Assembly (NCBI GenBank): GCA_017445015.1
Contig: JAFSVL010000059.1
Coordinates: 1 to 64,000, forward strand
Length of the DNA: 64,000 bases
Source: Bacteroidales bacterium
GTDB taxonomy: Bacteria; Bacteroidota; Bacteroidia; Bacteroidales; UBA932
Direction of reading: 5' to 3'
In this document: positions 1-8,450 of the stretch, one piece after another
How the letters are laid out: every line of letters starts with the position of its first letter
Position numbering within the stretch: position 1 is the stretch's first letter
Notes under the pieces: generated by a model
What the model was told of the DNA's origin: nothing
What the model saw: only the letters and a program-made list of their open reading frames with translations
Database searches by the model: none
Made by a program: the position numbers and the translations under genes

Positions 1-775
1 CCGGCGTCTCGCCGTCCAGCAGGGTCCCGTTCGGCGCATAGGACACCTCCGGCGCATTCAGGATCACCCCGGGACGCAGCGTCACCGGAGACGTCGTCCG
101 CAGGCGCATATAGCGGGACTCGCTGTCGTAGATGCGCACCGTGAAGCCCTGGGCAAAGGTCTGCGCGGGAAGCGTCAGCAGATATTCGCCACCGTCTCCG
201 GGATTCACGAGCGTCATCCGCGTCCGGCTCTCAGACGCTTCCCCCAACCGGGGACGGCCCTCTCCGTCATAACTGACGCTGAACGTGCCGGACAACGGCT
301 CGCCGCCGTTCCCCTCCAAACTGATCTTCGTGAAGGACGGCGTCCCGGGCGTGCGCACGATACGAAGACGCAGATAGGCGCTCAGGTTATGCAGCTGCAC
401 ATCCGTCGCGCTCTCCGACTTCGACGACAGCACCGTCACCCCGGACTCAGGGAAAACAACGGAACCGGCGCTCTTCCAGGAACTGGCTGGATGCACGACC
501 GTGTACGGGGCGCTGACGCTCCCCGCAAGCGTGAAGCTCGCGCTGCGGCCGCCGGCCTTGCCCTGGGACAGCGACGCGGACAGCACACCGTTCACACGGA
601 CCTGGTCGCCCGCTGCCCACAGCAGCGGGTAAGTCTCCCCCGTCCGGGGACCGATGACTACCTTCGAGGCGGCCTCCGGCATCTCCAGACGCAACTCCGT
701 GACCGGCAATGCCGTCTCCGCGCAACCGCACGACAGGCATGCGGCAAACAACGCAATATGAATTCTCTTCTTCAT
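1..775 (-). CDS. Fimbrillin-like surface lipoprotein (partial, C-terminus outside window)
   Basis: The frame is open from an ATG at 775 to the window edge (258 codons) and has no stop, so the protein continues to the left. It begins with a short lipoprotein signal (MKKRIHIALFAACLSCGC); the lipidated Cys is residue 16 or 18. The following sequence resembles the N-terminal beta-sandwich of fimbrillin/Mfa-like proteins: YPLLWAAGDQVRVNG near residue 50 parallels YWSDGDRVSVNG in the GLUG protein at the head of the same operon. It starts 7 nt after the stop of the sialidase-like gene, so it is probably co-transcribed with the polysaccharide-utilization operon. A role as a surface glycan-binding or adhesin-like lipoprotein is inferred from context only. 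Confidence 0.75.
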   Translation of the reverse strand, partial: MKKRIHIALFAACLSCGCAETALPVTELRLEMPEAASKVVIGPRTGETYPLLWAAGDQVRVNGVLSASLSQGKAGGRSASFTLAGSVSAPYTVVHPASSWKSAGSVVFPESGVTVLSSKSESATDVQLHNLSAYLRLRIVRTPGTPSFTKISLEGNGGEPLSGTFSVSYDGEGRPRLGEASESRTRMTLVNPGDGGEYLLTLPAQTFAQGFTVRIYDSESRYMRLRTTSPVTLRPGVILNAPEVSYAPNGTLLDGETP

Positions 776-781
776 TGACTT

Positions 782-2584
782 TTATCGCAATTGTATCCGC
801 TGCCAGGTGGCAGGGACGGACAAATCCGCAAAGGTGAACGGGATACGGGCACCGGATACCACCATATCCGCGTAGCAGAACAGGGTATTCCCCGCCGAGA
901 CGCCGAGCGCGGAGAGCGGGATGGACAGTTCGCAGACATACCCGGGCTCTCCCTCCGCCGTCTTCGCGCTGCGCGCCACGCAGGTCACCGCCGGCGAAGA
1001 ACTGGAATACAGGCCCTTTGCATTGACCTTGACATTGAACGTCGCCGCTTCACCGGCCTTGAGCAGGACTTCCACGAGGTCGGACGGGTTGCTGCCGTCG
1101 TCCCGGCATTCCACGGCAAGATAGAGGTTCGCATCGTCGTAAGCGGCGCGGATAACGGCATCATTCCCGTTTTTCGCCCCCAGATAAAACGCGCGGGTGG
1201 AAATCCACTCGGCGGCATCACCATCGACGAGGATGGATTCGCGTTGCGCATCCAGGCGGTGGTTAAGGTACAGCAGGCCCAGCTGCATGCCGTTGACTTC
1301 CTCGGAAGTGCTATGCATCGCAATGGCCAGGAAATTTCCGCCGAAGGCTTCGGTAGAGCCCCAATAGCCCTTTCCGTCGAAGAACTGCATCCATCCGTCC
1401 GTCCAGCGTTCACCCCGCCACGCCGTGGCCGCGGCATTCCCGATTTTCAGGGAGAAACGGTTGCTGATGTTGAAGGATAGCACCACCTCGCCGCTGGGGA
1501 AAGTGGAAATATAGCCGGCGGCACCGCGCAGGACATTGGTCTCCCTGTCGGCGGGTCCCGTCCTCTCCACTTCATAGGAGGTCAGGTCCTCCCATTCCAG
1601 CGAAGGGTTGCGCACCAGGGACATCATGCAGTAACTCTTGTAAGTATCCGAATTGGCGCAGTCTTCCGGCACAGGCTTTTCAAGCCGCGCTTCCAGCCAG
1701 CCCGCGATGGTCTTTCCGTCGTTGAGCACGCGGAAACAGGGCATCTGGTCCGTATAGATTTTCTGGCCGTTATACTGCTGGTTTTCCAGCCCCGGCGTGA
1801 AGTAATCGTATTTATACTGTTGGCAGACACGCGTCTTGGCGGACCATGTCTTTCCCCCGTCCCGCGAGATAATCAGCCCCGTACCGGAGTTGCGTGTCAT
1901 GGGAATCGCATCCGTAAAATAACAGTGCAGGGTCCCGTCGGGAAGCAACAGCAGATAGGGTTCCCAATTGGAGCCGACCGGCACGTCATAGGCCTTCCCC
2001 CAGGTATTTCCGCCATCCTTGCTGCGGCGGAAGGAAAGCCCGCCGCCAATGCCCTGTCTATAGTGTCCTGCCGCCCGGTAGGAAACTACCAGCAGGATTT
2101 CCCCGTCCGGAAGCACGACGGCATCCGGGTTGACATAACGGATCACATCGTCGTCAGGCTTGTCGATGCTTACGGTTTTGGGGGCATACAGCATCTGCGG
2201 CGTACTCCATTTCTTGAAATCGGAACTCAGGGTACACCAGACGCGGCTGCCGAATTCACCGCCATGGTAGAACATAATGAAATTCCCGTCCGGGAGGGAC
2301 TTGATGCGCGGATAACAGGAGAACTTCTGGTCCGTTGCAGATTCGGGCAGGTCCTTGAGCAGGAAGCCGTGGGGGATGACGGAAAAGCAGCGGTAAACGG
2401 GCTGAAGCGCGCTGCACAGTTCGTCCCCCGCATGAGAATTCAGCACTGGAGGTTCCTTCGCCATATCCATGACGGTATGCAGCATCACATCGCCTTCCGG
2501 GGCAGGAGGCACGGGTGCCGGTTTTTCCCCGCAGGCGGCGATCAGCGCAAGGGAAAGCGCTATTGCAAACGGATTCTTTGCCAT
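782..2584 (-). CDS. Sialidase-superfamily (Asp-box beta-propeller) lipoprotein with C-terminal CBM9/DOMON-like domain
   Basis: The 600-aa product starts with a lipoprotein signal (lipobox LIAAC near residue 18), so it is probably anchored to the outer membrane. Residues about 45-430 look like a sialidase-type beta-propeller: Asp-box motifs SKDGGNTWG and SRDGGKTWS are visible, along with a CYPRIKSLPDG strand holding a conserved Arg. Residues about 445-600 (LVDGDAAEW to the C-terminus) resemble a CBM9/DOMON-type beta-sandwich. The module is homologous to both halves of the protein encoded just upstream, sharing the entry motif LNSHAGDE. The ATG lies inside the end of that upstream gene (25-nt overlap), which suggests translational coupling. 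The family includes GH33 exo-sialidases, but the propeller is used by many enzymes and binders; the substrate cannot be assigned. Confidence 0.8.
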   Translation of the reverse strand: MAKNPFAIALSLALIAACGEKPAPVPPAPEGDVMLHTVMDMAKEPPVLNSHAGDELCSALQPVYRCFSVIPHGFLLKDLPESATDQKFSCYPRIKSLPDGNFIMFYHGGEFGSRVWCTLSSDFKKWSTPQMLYAPKTVSIDKPDDDVIRYVNPDAVVLPDGEILLVVSYRAAGHYRQGIGGGLSFRRSKDGGNTWGKAYDVPVGSNWEPYLLLLPDGTLHCYFTDAIPMTRNSGTGLIISRDGGKTWSAKTRVCQQYKYDYFTPGLENQQYNGQKIYTDQMPCFRVLNDGKTIAGWLEARLEKPVPEDCANSDTYKSYCMMSLVRNPSLEWEDLTSYEVERTGPADRETNVLRGAAGYISTFPSGEVVLSFNISNRFSLKIGNAAATAWRGERWTDGWMQFFDGKGYWGSTEAFGGNFLAIAMHSTSEEVNGMQLGLLYLNHRLDAQRESILVDGDAAEWISTRAFYLGAKNGNDAVIRAAYDDANLYLAVECRDDGSNPSDLVEVLLKAGEAATFNVKVNAKGLYSSSSPAVTCVARSAKTAEGEPGYVCELSIPLSALGVSAGNTLFCYADMVVSGARIPFTFADLSVPATWQRIQLR

Positions 2585-5500
2585 GTATAAGGATTGGCGA
2601 CTTGTGCCGCCGTAAATGCAGTACTTTCAGTATTGGAATTCAACAGGGCGTAGAGACAGATATAGTCCCCTGCCGCGCTGACGCCGGTCTCGACAAGCGG
2701 AATGCGCAGTTCACCGCCGCCGTCCTTCAGCGAGCGGCGCAGGATCTGCTTCGAGCCCAGTCCGCAGAGGCGCAGGTCCACCGACGCGACGGGGCCCTTT
2801 GTCACGACGGAAAGGATCAGTTCCTCTCCGGTACGGGAGGCCCGGATGCGGGCTTCTGCACCGTCGGAAGTGCCCAGGTAAAGGGGATCATCGCTGAAAC
2901 GCCCCGGAGCCGCGTCGATACGGTGGTTGAGATGATAACGCCCAAGCTGCAGGCCCTTGGTCTTATCGCTGTGCATGGCGACATACATCGTCAGCGGGCC
3001 GTCGGTTTCCAGACAGCCCCAGTAGCCTGGATCGGGCAGGGCCTTGAACCAGCCGGAAGCCCAGTTCACGCCCTGGGGAGTTTCCGCGTCGGAAGTGAGG
3101 ACCTTGACCTGATAATCGCTCTTGATGGTCCGCCCCACGACGACCTCGCCGCTGGGGAAAGTGACCATATAGCCCGCCGCCCCCCGCAGGATATTCGTCT
3201 GACGGCGGACGGGACCTTCGGAATCCTCCCCCAGGTCCTTCCAGTCAAAGCCGTCATTATATACCATCGACATCTTGCAATAGGATGCGTAGTAATCCTT
3301 GTCCTTGTAATCGAGGGGAATCTTGGTCTCGTTGCGGGATTCCAGGAAACCCGCCAGCGTCCGGCCGTCCGCAAGCACGCGGAAACAGGGCATCTGGTCC
3401 GTATAGATGTTATGCCCCTGATAGACATATTTGAACTGCCGGGAGCAGCGTATGGGCTGCGTCCAGGTGTCACCGCCGTCGGAGGAAGTCATCACGGAAG
3501 TGCCGGAATTCCACCACTGGGGCACTCCGTGCGTCAGGTAGCACTGGATGCGTCCGTCAGGCAGGCACAGCAGATACGGTTCCCAGTTGGGGACGTCGGT
3601 AATCTGCCGGGCTTCGCTCCAGGTCCGTCCGCCGTCGGAACTGCGGCGGACCATCAGGCCGCTGCCTACACCATATTTGTAATGGGAATGCGCCCGGAAG
3701 GAAACGACCAGAAGAATGTCCCCGTCCGGAAGGACGACGGCGTCCGGATTGACATAGCGGCGTACATCCTCCTTTCCGTCCGGCATTGTCACTTTATGCG
3801 GAGAAAAGAGCATATCCGGCGTACTCCACTGCAGGCCGTCGGTACTCCGGCTGCACCAGATGCGTGAGCCGAAGCGTCCGCCCATCCAGAAAAGGATATA
3901 ACTTCCGTCTTTGAGCGTCTTGATGCGCGGGTAGCAGGCGAATTTCTGTTCGTCCGCCGTCTCGGGAAGGTCCTTGAGGAGGAAGGAGGGCTCAAGTCTG
4001 CAACTATATGCCGGCATGGGCTGGAGAACGCTGTACTGCTCTTCTCCGCTGTGCGAGGCCTTGAACGGCGCCGCCACCTTATCCTCGGAGAGCGTGACCA
4101 GCTGCCAGGTTTCAGGGGCCTTTCCAGCACGCCAGAAGCCGTCGGAAAACTTACCCTCCCCCGTTTTTCCGTTGACGGTGGCGTTGAGATAGATGCGCTC
4201 CCCCGCCCGGGCTCCGAAAGCCGATAGCGGCAGCGCCACTTCGCAGACAAAGCCTTTGCGGCCCTTCTCGCTCATGCCGCGCTGCGTCGTGGCACGGACG
4301 GAAGGGTCGGAAGCGGAGAGCAGCCCGCGGGAACCGACGCTCAGGTTGACGAAAGCACCTTTTTTCAGTTTTCCACCGGCATTGCAGAGCGACAGGCTCA
4401 CGACCGGGTCTTCCGTTGCGTCCTCATCGATGCATTCCACGGCCAGATACAGTTCACTGCCGTCATGCGCTGCGCGGAAGATAGTTTCCACCGGCGAATC
4501 GGAGCCGATGAAAAGCGCCTCGTCCCCATACCATTCATCGGCTTTCCCGTCAACGAGCGTTTCCTGCAACGGCGCGCTGATGCGATGATTCAGGTAGGAC
4601 AGGCCGAAGAGTATGCCCCCGCCGCGGGTATCCATCGTCGAAATGATATGATGGCGGTCCGGGGTGGCTTCAATATTGCCCCACACGCCGTATCCGTCCA
4701 GCGGTTGCAGCCAGTCAGACTCCCAGTTGCGTGCGTTCCAGCGGGTGGCGGTATGGTCGCCGACCTTGACGGAGTGCTTCCCGCCCACTCCCGTGGAAAT
4801 AATGACCTCGCCGGAAGGCAGGGTGACTACGTATCCGGCATTGGAGCGCAGCACCTGGGTTTCGCGGCGGACAGGACCTTCGCTGTTCTCTCCGAGGTCC
4901 TTCCATTCCGGACCGTCGTTGTAAATCGCGGAAATCCAATAACTGCTCGCCTCTCCGGGACCGTCGAGTTCCAGACGGTCCTCGACGATGCCAAAGAGGG
5001 TCCTGCCGTCATTCAGCACCCGGAAGACGGGCATCTGGTCCGTATAGATCTTCTCGCCTTTGTCAAAATACTTGAACATCCGGCTCACCCGTTTCTTGGG
5101 TCCGAAAGTAACGCCCCCGTCGCTGGATTCAATGACCGAAGTGCCGGAGTTGCGCGTCCAGGGGGTGGCGTCGGTAAAGTACACCTGCACCCGGCCGTCC
5201 GGCAATTCCAGGGCATAGGGCTCCCAGCAGGGGCCGTTGTAGATGACATTGGGCCGCGTCCAGGTCTGACCGTCGTCGTGGCTGCGCATCGCCATCAGGC
5301 CGCAGCCCTGGCCCGTGCGGTAACCGTTGGTCGCACGGAAGGCGAAAACCCCCAGCAGGGTCTTGTTGCGCAGCACTACCGCCTCCATGTTGCAATAACG
5401 CTCGAAATCCTTCACACCGTTGATGGTGACACTTTTGGGATTCATCAGCGTCTTGCGGCCCCGCCAGGTCAGGAGGTCGTCACTGAAAGAGGAAAAAAGC

Positions 5501-5805
5501 CTTGAGGATACTTCGCCGCCGATATAAAACATCACGAACTGGCCGTTGGGCAGGGCCTTCACGCGGGGATACCACGGCAGACGCTGCTCTTCGGGCAGGC
5601 CGGAGGGCATCAGTTCTTCAGGCTTGATCAGGCGCCGGTAGCGCCGGATGGGCTCAAGGGAACTGAAGGACTCGTCGCCCGCATGGGAGTTGAGTTCATG
5701 CGGAGTACGGTTCATTTCTTCCTGCGTATGGACGCGGACGTTCTGCGCTCCGCTCCACACGCCGGACGCGGCCAGGGCCACCAGTATCGACAGGACTTTT
5801 TTCAT
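2560..5805 (-). CDS. Secreted protein with two tandem sialidase-like beta-propellers, each followed by a CBM9/DOMON-like domain
   Basis: The 1081-aa product has a cleavable signal peptide (residues 1 to about 20, ending SGAQ) and no lipobox. It is an internal duplication: propeller 1 (about 38-415, Asp boxes SHDDGQTWT and SSDGGVTFG), CBM9/DOMON-like domain (about 418-575), propeller 2 (about 590-940, Asp boxes SSDGGRTWS and SSDGGDTWT), and a shorter CBM-like domain to the end. Each propeller keeps a YPRI or YPRV strand, a DQMP-FRVL-DGRTL strand and a PSGEV strand. Its ATG overlaps the preceding stop (TAATG). With the next gene it makes three copies of one module. It probably acts on or binds a glycan in the periplasm or at the surface; sialidase activity is unproven. 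Confidence 0.8.
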   Translation of the reverse strand: MKKVLSILVALAASGVWSGAQNVRVHTQEEMNRTPHELNSHAGDESFSSLEPIRRYRRLIKPEELMPSGLPEEQRLPWYPRVKALPNGQFVMFYIGGEVSSRLFSSFSDDLLTWRGRKTLMNPKSVTINGVKDFERYCNMEAVVLRNKTLLGVFAFRATNGYRTGQGCGLMAMRSHDDGQTWTRPNVIYNGPCWEPYALELPDGRVQVYFTDATPWTRNSGTSVIESSDGGVTFGPKKRVSRMFKYFDKGEKIYTDQMPVFRVLNDGRTLFGIVEDRLELDGPGEASSYWISAIYNDGPEWKDLGENSEGPVRRETQVLRSNAGYVVTLPSGEVIISTGVGGKHSVKVGDHTATRWNARNWESDWLQPLDGYGVWGNIEATPDRHHIISTMDTRGGGILFGLSYLNHRISAPLQETLVDGKADEWYGDEALFIGSDSPVETIFRAAHDGSELYLAVECIDEDATEDPVVSLSLCNAGGKLKKGAFVNLSVGSRGLLSASDPSVRATTQRGMSEKGRKGFVCEVALPLSAFGARAGERIYLNATVNGKTGEGKFSDGFWRAGKAPETWQLVTLSEDKVAAPFKASHSGEEQYSVLQPMPAYSCRLEPSFLLKDLPETADEQKFACYPRIKTLKDGSYILFWMGGRFGSRIWCSRSTDGLQWSTPDMLFSPHKVTMPDGKEDVRRYVNPDAVVLPDGDILLVVSFRAHSHYKYGVGSGLMVRRSSDGGRTWSEARQITDVPNWEPYLLCLPDGRIQCYLTHGVPQWWNSGTSVMTSSDGGDTWTQPIRCSRQFKYVYQGHNIYTDQMPCFRVLADGRTLAGFLESRNETKIPLDYKDKDYYASYCKMSMVYNDGFDWKDLGEDSEGPVRRQTNILRGAAGYMVTFPSGEVVVGRTIKSDYQVKVLTSDAETPQGVNWASGWFKALPDPGYWGCLETDGPLTMYVAMHSDKTKGLQLGRYHLNHRIDAAPGRFSDDPLYLGTSDGAEARIRASRTGEELILSVVTKGPVASVDLRLCGLGSKQILRRSLKDGGGELRIPLVETGVSAAGDYICLYALLNSNTESTAFTAAQVANPYTWQRIRLQ

Positions 5806-8042
5806 TATTGCTTATTGTATCGGATTGCGAAATAGTTCAGCTCGGTTTCGCGTCCGGAGACGATTTCGCCGCCGTCATAGGTCGTAATGGTTCCGGCAAC
5901 GGAAGAGGTCGGACGCATACGGACATAAACGGCACTGCGTCCAAGCAGCGCGCTGTCCTCGGGAAGCGTAACGCTCACATACTTGGGACCGGGACACTGC
6001 CAGGGCATACGGCTGGAAAGAATCGGGAAATCCGGAACGGAATAATGCTCGACCTCATTCCAGAAGATCCCGTCCACGGAATATTCCACAACCCAGTAAC
6101 GCGGAGCACCGACGGTCTGGCCGAGGCCGGAGACGCATCCGAACTGCACGGACAGGGGGAAATTCGCAGCGCTGAGGGATTCGGTGCTGAAAGTGGCCCT
6201 CCAGTACTGCTTATCGCTCCAGTTGGCGCCTTTGTACCAGGCGCTGCTCTTCATGATGAGCGACGTGGTGCGCACGCTTGAATAGGGAACCCACTCGGAA
6301 GGGACGCCGTAATAGTCGAAGACACCGTTGCCCCGGGGCCCGTCGGTGATTTCACCGTTCACCTCGGGACCGAGATGGGTCCAGTCGCGCCATACATCCG
6401 TAGCCGCCGGATTCCCATTGGCGGCAATCAACTGCAGGTAGCCCTTGAGTTCCGTCGAGTTGATCGGATCGGGAACGGCCGGATAGGTGGGATAAATGGT
6501 ATTGTTCGCCACATTCTTCACAATCTGCGCATTGGATGCATTGTAGTAGCGGATTTCCATGAGCATCTCGGAAAAGCCGTCCTCGAAATTCTCCGCCAGG
6601 GCGATTTCCCTGCGGGTAAAAGGACGGATCTGATACTGCCCGACATGGCCGATGCCGGTAATATAGTCGGCAAGCACGCCTTCATCGAGGCGGCGCTCCA
6701 TGAGAACGGGGTCCCAGTCGAAATTGTCACAGGTCTCATGCACGATGACGCCGGAAATGTTGCCGGAGCCCTGGGGCAGGCCGTTTCCGTCACGCTGCCA
6801 GTCCGCACTGAGATTCGTGAAAAGGTGCGAGGTGCCGCCGCGGCTGTCGCGGATGACCATCGGATAGGAGTGGATGACACGGCGGTGACGGATATCGATG
6901 GGGACGAACGGTCCCTTGCGGATGGGAATTTCGCAGTCGCGCAGGGTGACATAAGTATAAATATCCTCATCGCACAGTTCATCGATGTATCTTTCCTTGA
7001 CGGGGAGGTCGTAGCGGCTGCCTTCGGAAAGGGAGAGAAGATTCTCGGAACCGACGCCGGAGAAGTTGTAGAAGAGGGGTGAATTTTCGTCGCCGCCCAG
7101 ACATTCCAGCGTCGCGCCCTTCACGAGGAAGCGGACATGGCTGTAGCGCGCAGCGATATTGTCCTCCTCCTTATCCAAAAGGATGCGGAAACCGTATTCT
7201 CCGTTTGCATCCTGGATATAGAGGGTCCGTGCGGAACGGGTCAAGTCCTGCAGGTTCGCGGAAATATTGATATTCTCCCCGCCGTTCCCCTCACTGTTGT
7301 CGCCGATGACGACACCTTCTATATACCAGTTTTGCCCTACGATGGTTTTGCCCGCTTCGGGCAGCAGGGCGCGGACCTCGGAGAATGTGGCCATGACGGG
7401 GGCCTCGCCACCCAGCTGGACCACCTGCATCACGTCGCCGATACCGGGATTCTTGCGGGAAACGGCGGAGATACGCGCGGTGCGGTTCTCGCCGGAAGCG
7501 TTGGCCAGGGCCTCGAAATTGATGAAGTTATTGCTCTTGTGGACACCGGATATCCAGCCGGAAGGTCCGTCATAGGAGACGGAAATGTCCAGATCGTCGT
7601 CCTTGTACACGGAAAGCACGCGGACTGACTCCGCCCCGCCTTCCCCGTCCAGGGTAACGCTGCGGTCAGGGAAGGAAATGTCTGAACTGAGTACGCCCTG
7701 CTGGGTAAAAACAACCTGCAGGGATTTACGGCCTCGCACAAGCGTAATGGTCGTCTGGCGCATCAGGCCGCGGTTGAACTCATAGGAAAGGCGGATGCCG
7801 GTATCGCCTTCGGCAGACAAACTGCGCCCGGTGCCTTCCTCGAAGGCAATCCAGGAGGCATCGTCCAGCCGGGCGGTGAACGGACCGTCCGAAAGCACGG
7901 ACAAAGTGTAGGAACCGGCCGCACAGCCCACGACGGGAGCATCCTGCATAACGCCGATTTCGTCGGCGGAGAGCATCCCGTTATCCTTCGCACAGGCGGC
8001 TGCCGCCAGCACGAGGGCCAAAATATAGAGGATTCGTTTCAT
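5805..8042 (-). CDS. Lipoprotein with two BACON-type domains and a DUF5689 domain
   Basis: The 745-aa product begins with a lipoprotein signal (lipobox LAAAAC). Residues about 40-112 and 120-210 are two Ig-like BACON repeats; the first ends in the typical VVFTQQG strand and the second in MQVVQLGG. Residues about 215-480 match the DUF5689 type (ATFSEVRALLP, then YIEGVVIGDNS and LYIQDANGEYGF), an OB-like fold common in Bacteroidota surface lipoproteins of polysaccharide loci. The C-terminal third resembles a discoidin-like beta-sandwich (YWVVEYSVDGIFWNEVEHY), a common carbohydrate-binding shape. It is probably a surface glycan-binding protein of the SusC/SusD system, standing in the position of SusE/SusF. 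The exact ligand is unknown. Confidence 0.72.
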   Translation of the reverse strand: MKRILYILALVLAAAACAKDNGMLSADEIGVMQDAPVVGCAAGSYTLSVLSDGPFTARLDDASWIAFEEGTGRSLSAEGDTGIRLSYEFNRGLMRQTTITLVRGRKSLQVVFTQQGVLSSDISFPDRSVTLDGEGGAESVRVLSVYKDDDLDISVSYDGPSGWISGVHKSNNFINFEALANASGENRTARISAVSRKNPGIGDVMQVVQLGGEAPVMATFSEVRALLPEAGKTIVGQNWYIEGVVIGDNSEGNGGENINISANLQDLTRSARTLYIQDANGEYGFRILLDKEEDNIAARYSHVRFLVKGATLECLGGDENSPLFYNFSGVGSENLLSLSEGSRYDLPVKERYIDELCDEDIYTYVTLRDCEIPIRKGPFVPIDIRHRRVIHSYPMVIRDSRGGTSHLFTNLSADWQRDGNGLPQGSGNISGVIVHETCDNFDWDPVLMERRLDEGVLADYITGIGHVGQYQIRPFTRREIALAENFEDGFSEMLMEIRYYNASNAQIVKNVANNTIYPTYPAVPDPINSTELKGYLQLIAANGNPAATDVWRDWTHLGPEVNGEITDGPRGNGVFDYYGVPSEWVPYSSVRTTSLIMKSSAWYKGANWSDKQYWRATFSTESLSAANFPLSVQFGCVSGLGQTVGAPRYWVVEYSVDGIFWNEVEHYSVPDFPILSSRMPWQCPGPKYVSVTLPEDSALLGRSAVYVRMRPTSSVAGTITTYDGGEIVSGRETELNYFAIRYNKQ

Positions 8043-8057
8043 ACGTCGGAAGGGGAA

Positions 8058-8444
8058 TTAAAGGAGTTCGTCGGGAAGGTCGGCGGCCTTTTCATTTTCG
8101 CCGGACTGCACGATGTTCACGACAGTTTCCTTGCCGGAAACGGCGCGAAGCGTAATTTTACCGACCCGCACGCTGGATTCAAGGTTGGCATCGGCGTGCA
8201 CATGCACGAACCCCATGGAGGAACCGCCGTTCTCCATGACGGAGAGCCATTCCTGCCCCTGGGTCACACCGGCCGTCCAGTCCTGGTTGGAAAAAACGGT
8301 CAGCGTGAAATCCTTTTCGTAAACGTCGGCCAGGTTGATACGGGTACTGTACACGCTGAGTTCCTGGGAGGATTCCCATTTCTGCCGGCAGGCAGGGAAG
8401 GCGGACAACATCGCCCAAAAAAGAAGGAAAAAATATTTTTTCAT
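8058..8444 (-). CDS. Small BACON-domain lipoprotein
   Basis: The 128-aa product has a lipoprotein signal (MKKYFFLLFWAMLSAFPAC) followed by a single BACON-like Ig domain (about 28-115): the NQDWTAGVTQGQEWLSV strand pair and the closing TVVNIVQSG strand are typical. It lies 6 nt after susD and 15 nt before the BACON/DUF5689 gene, so it belongs to the operon. BACON domains are thought to act as spacers or weak mucin/carbohydrate binders. With a single such domain, this protein may be an accessory surface subunit; no enzymatic residues are visible. Confidence 0.75.
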   Translation of the reverse strand: MKKYFFLLFWAMLSAFPACRQKWESSQELSVYSTRINLADVYEKDFTLTVFSNQDWTAGVTQGQEWLSVMENGGSSMGFVHVHADANLESSVRVGKITLRAVSGKETVVNIVQSGENEKAADLPDELL

Positions 8445-8450
8445 CGCTGT

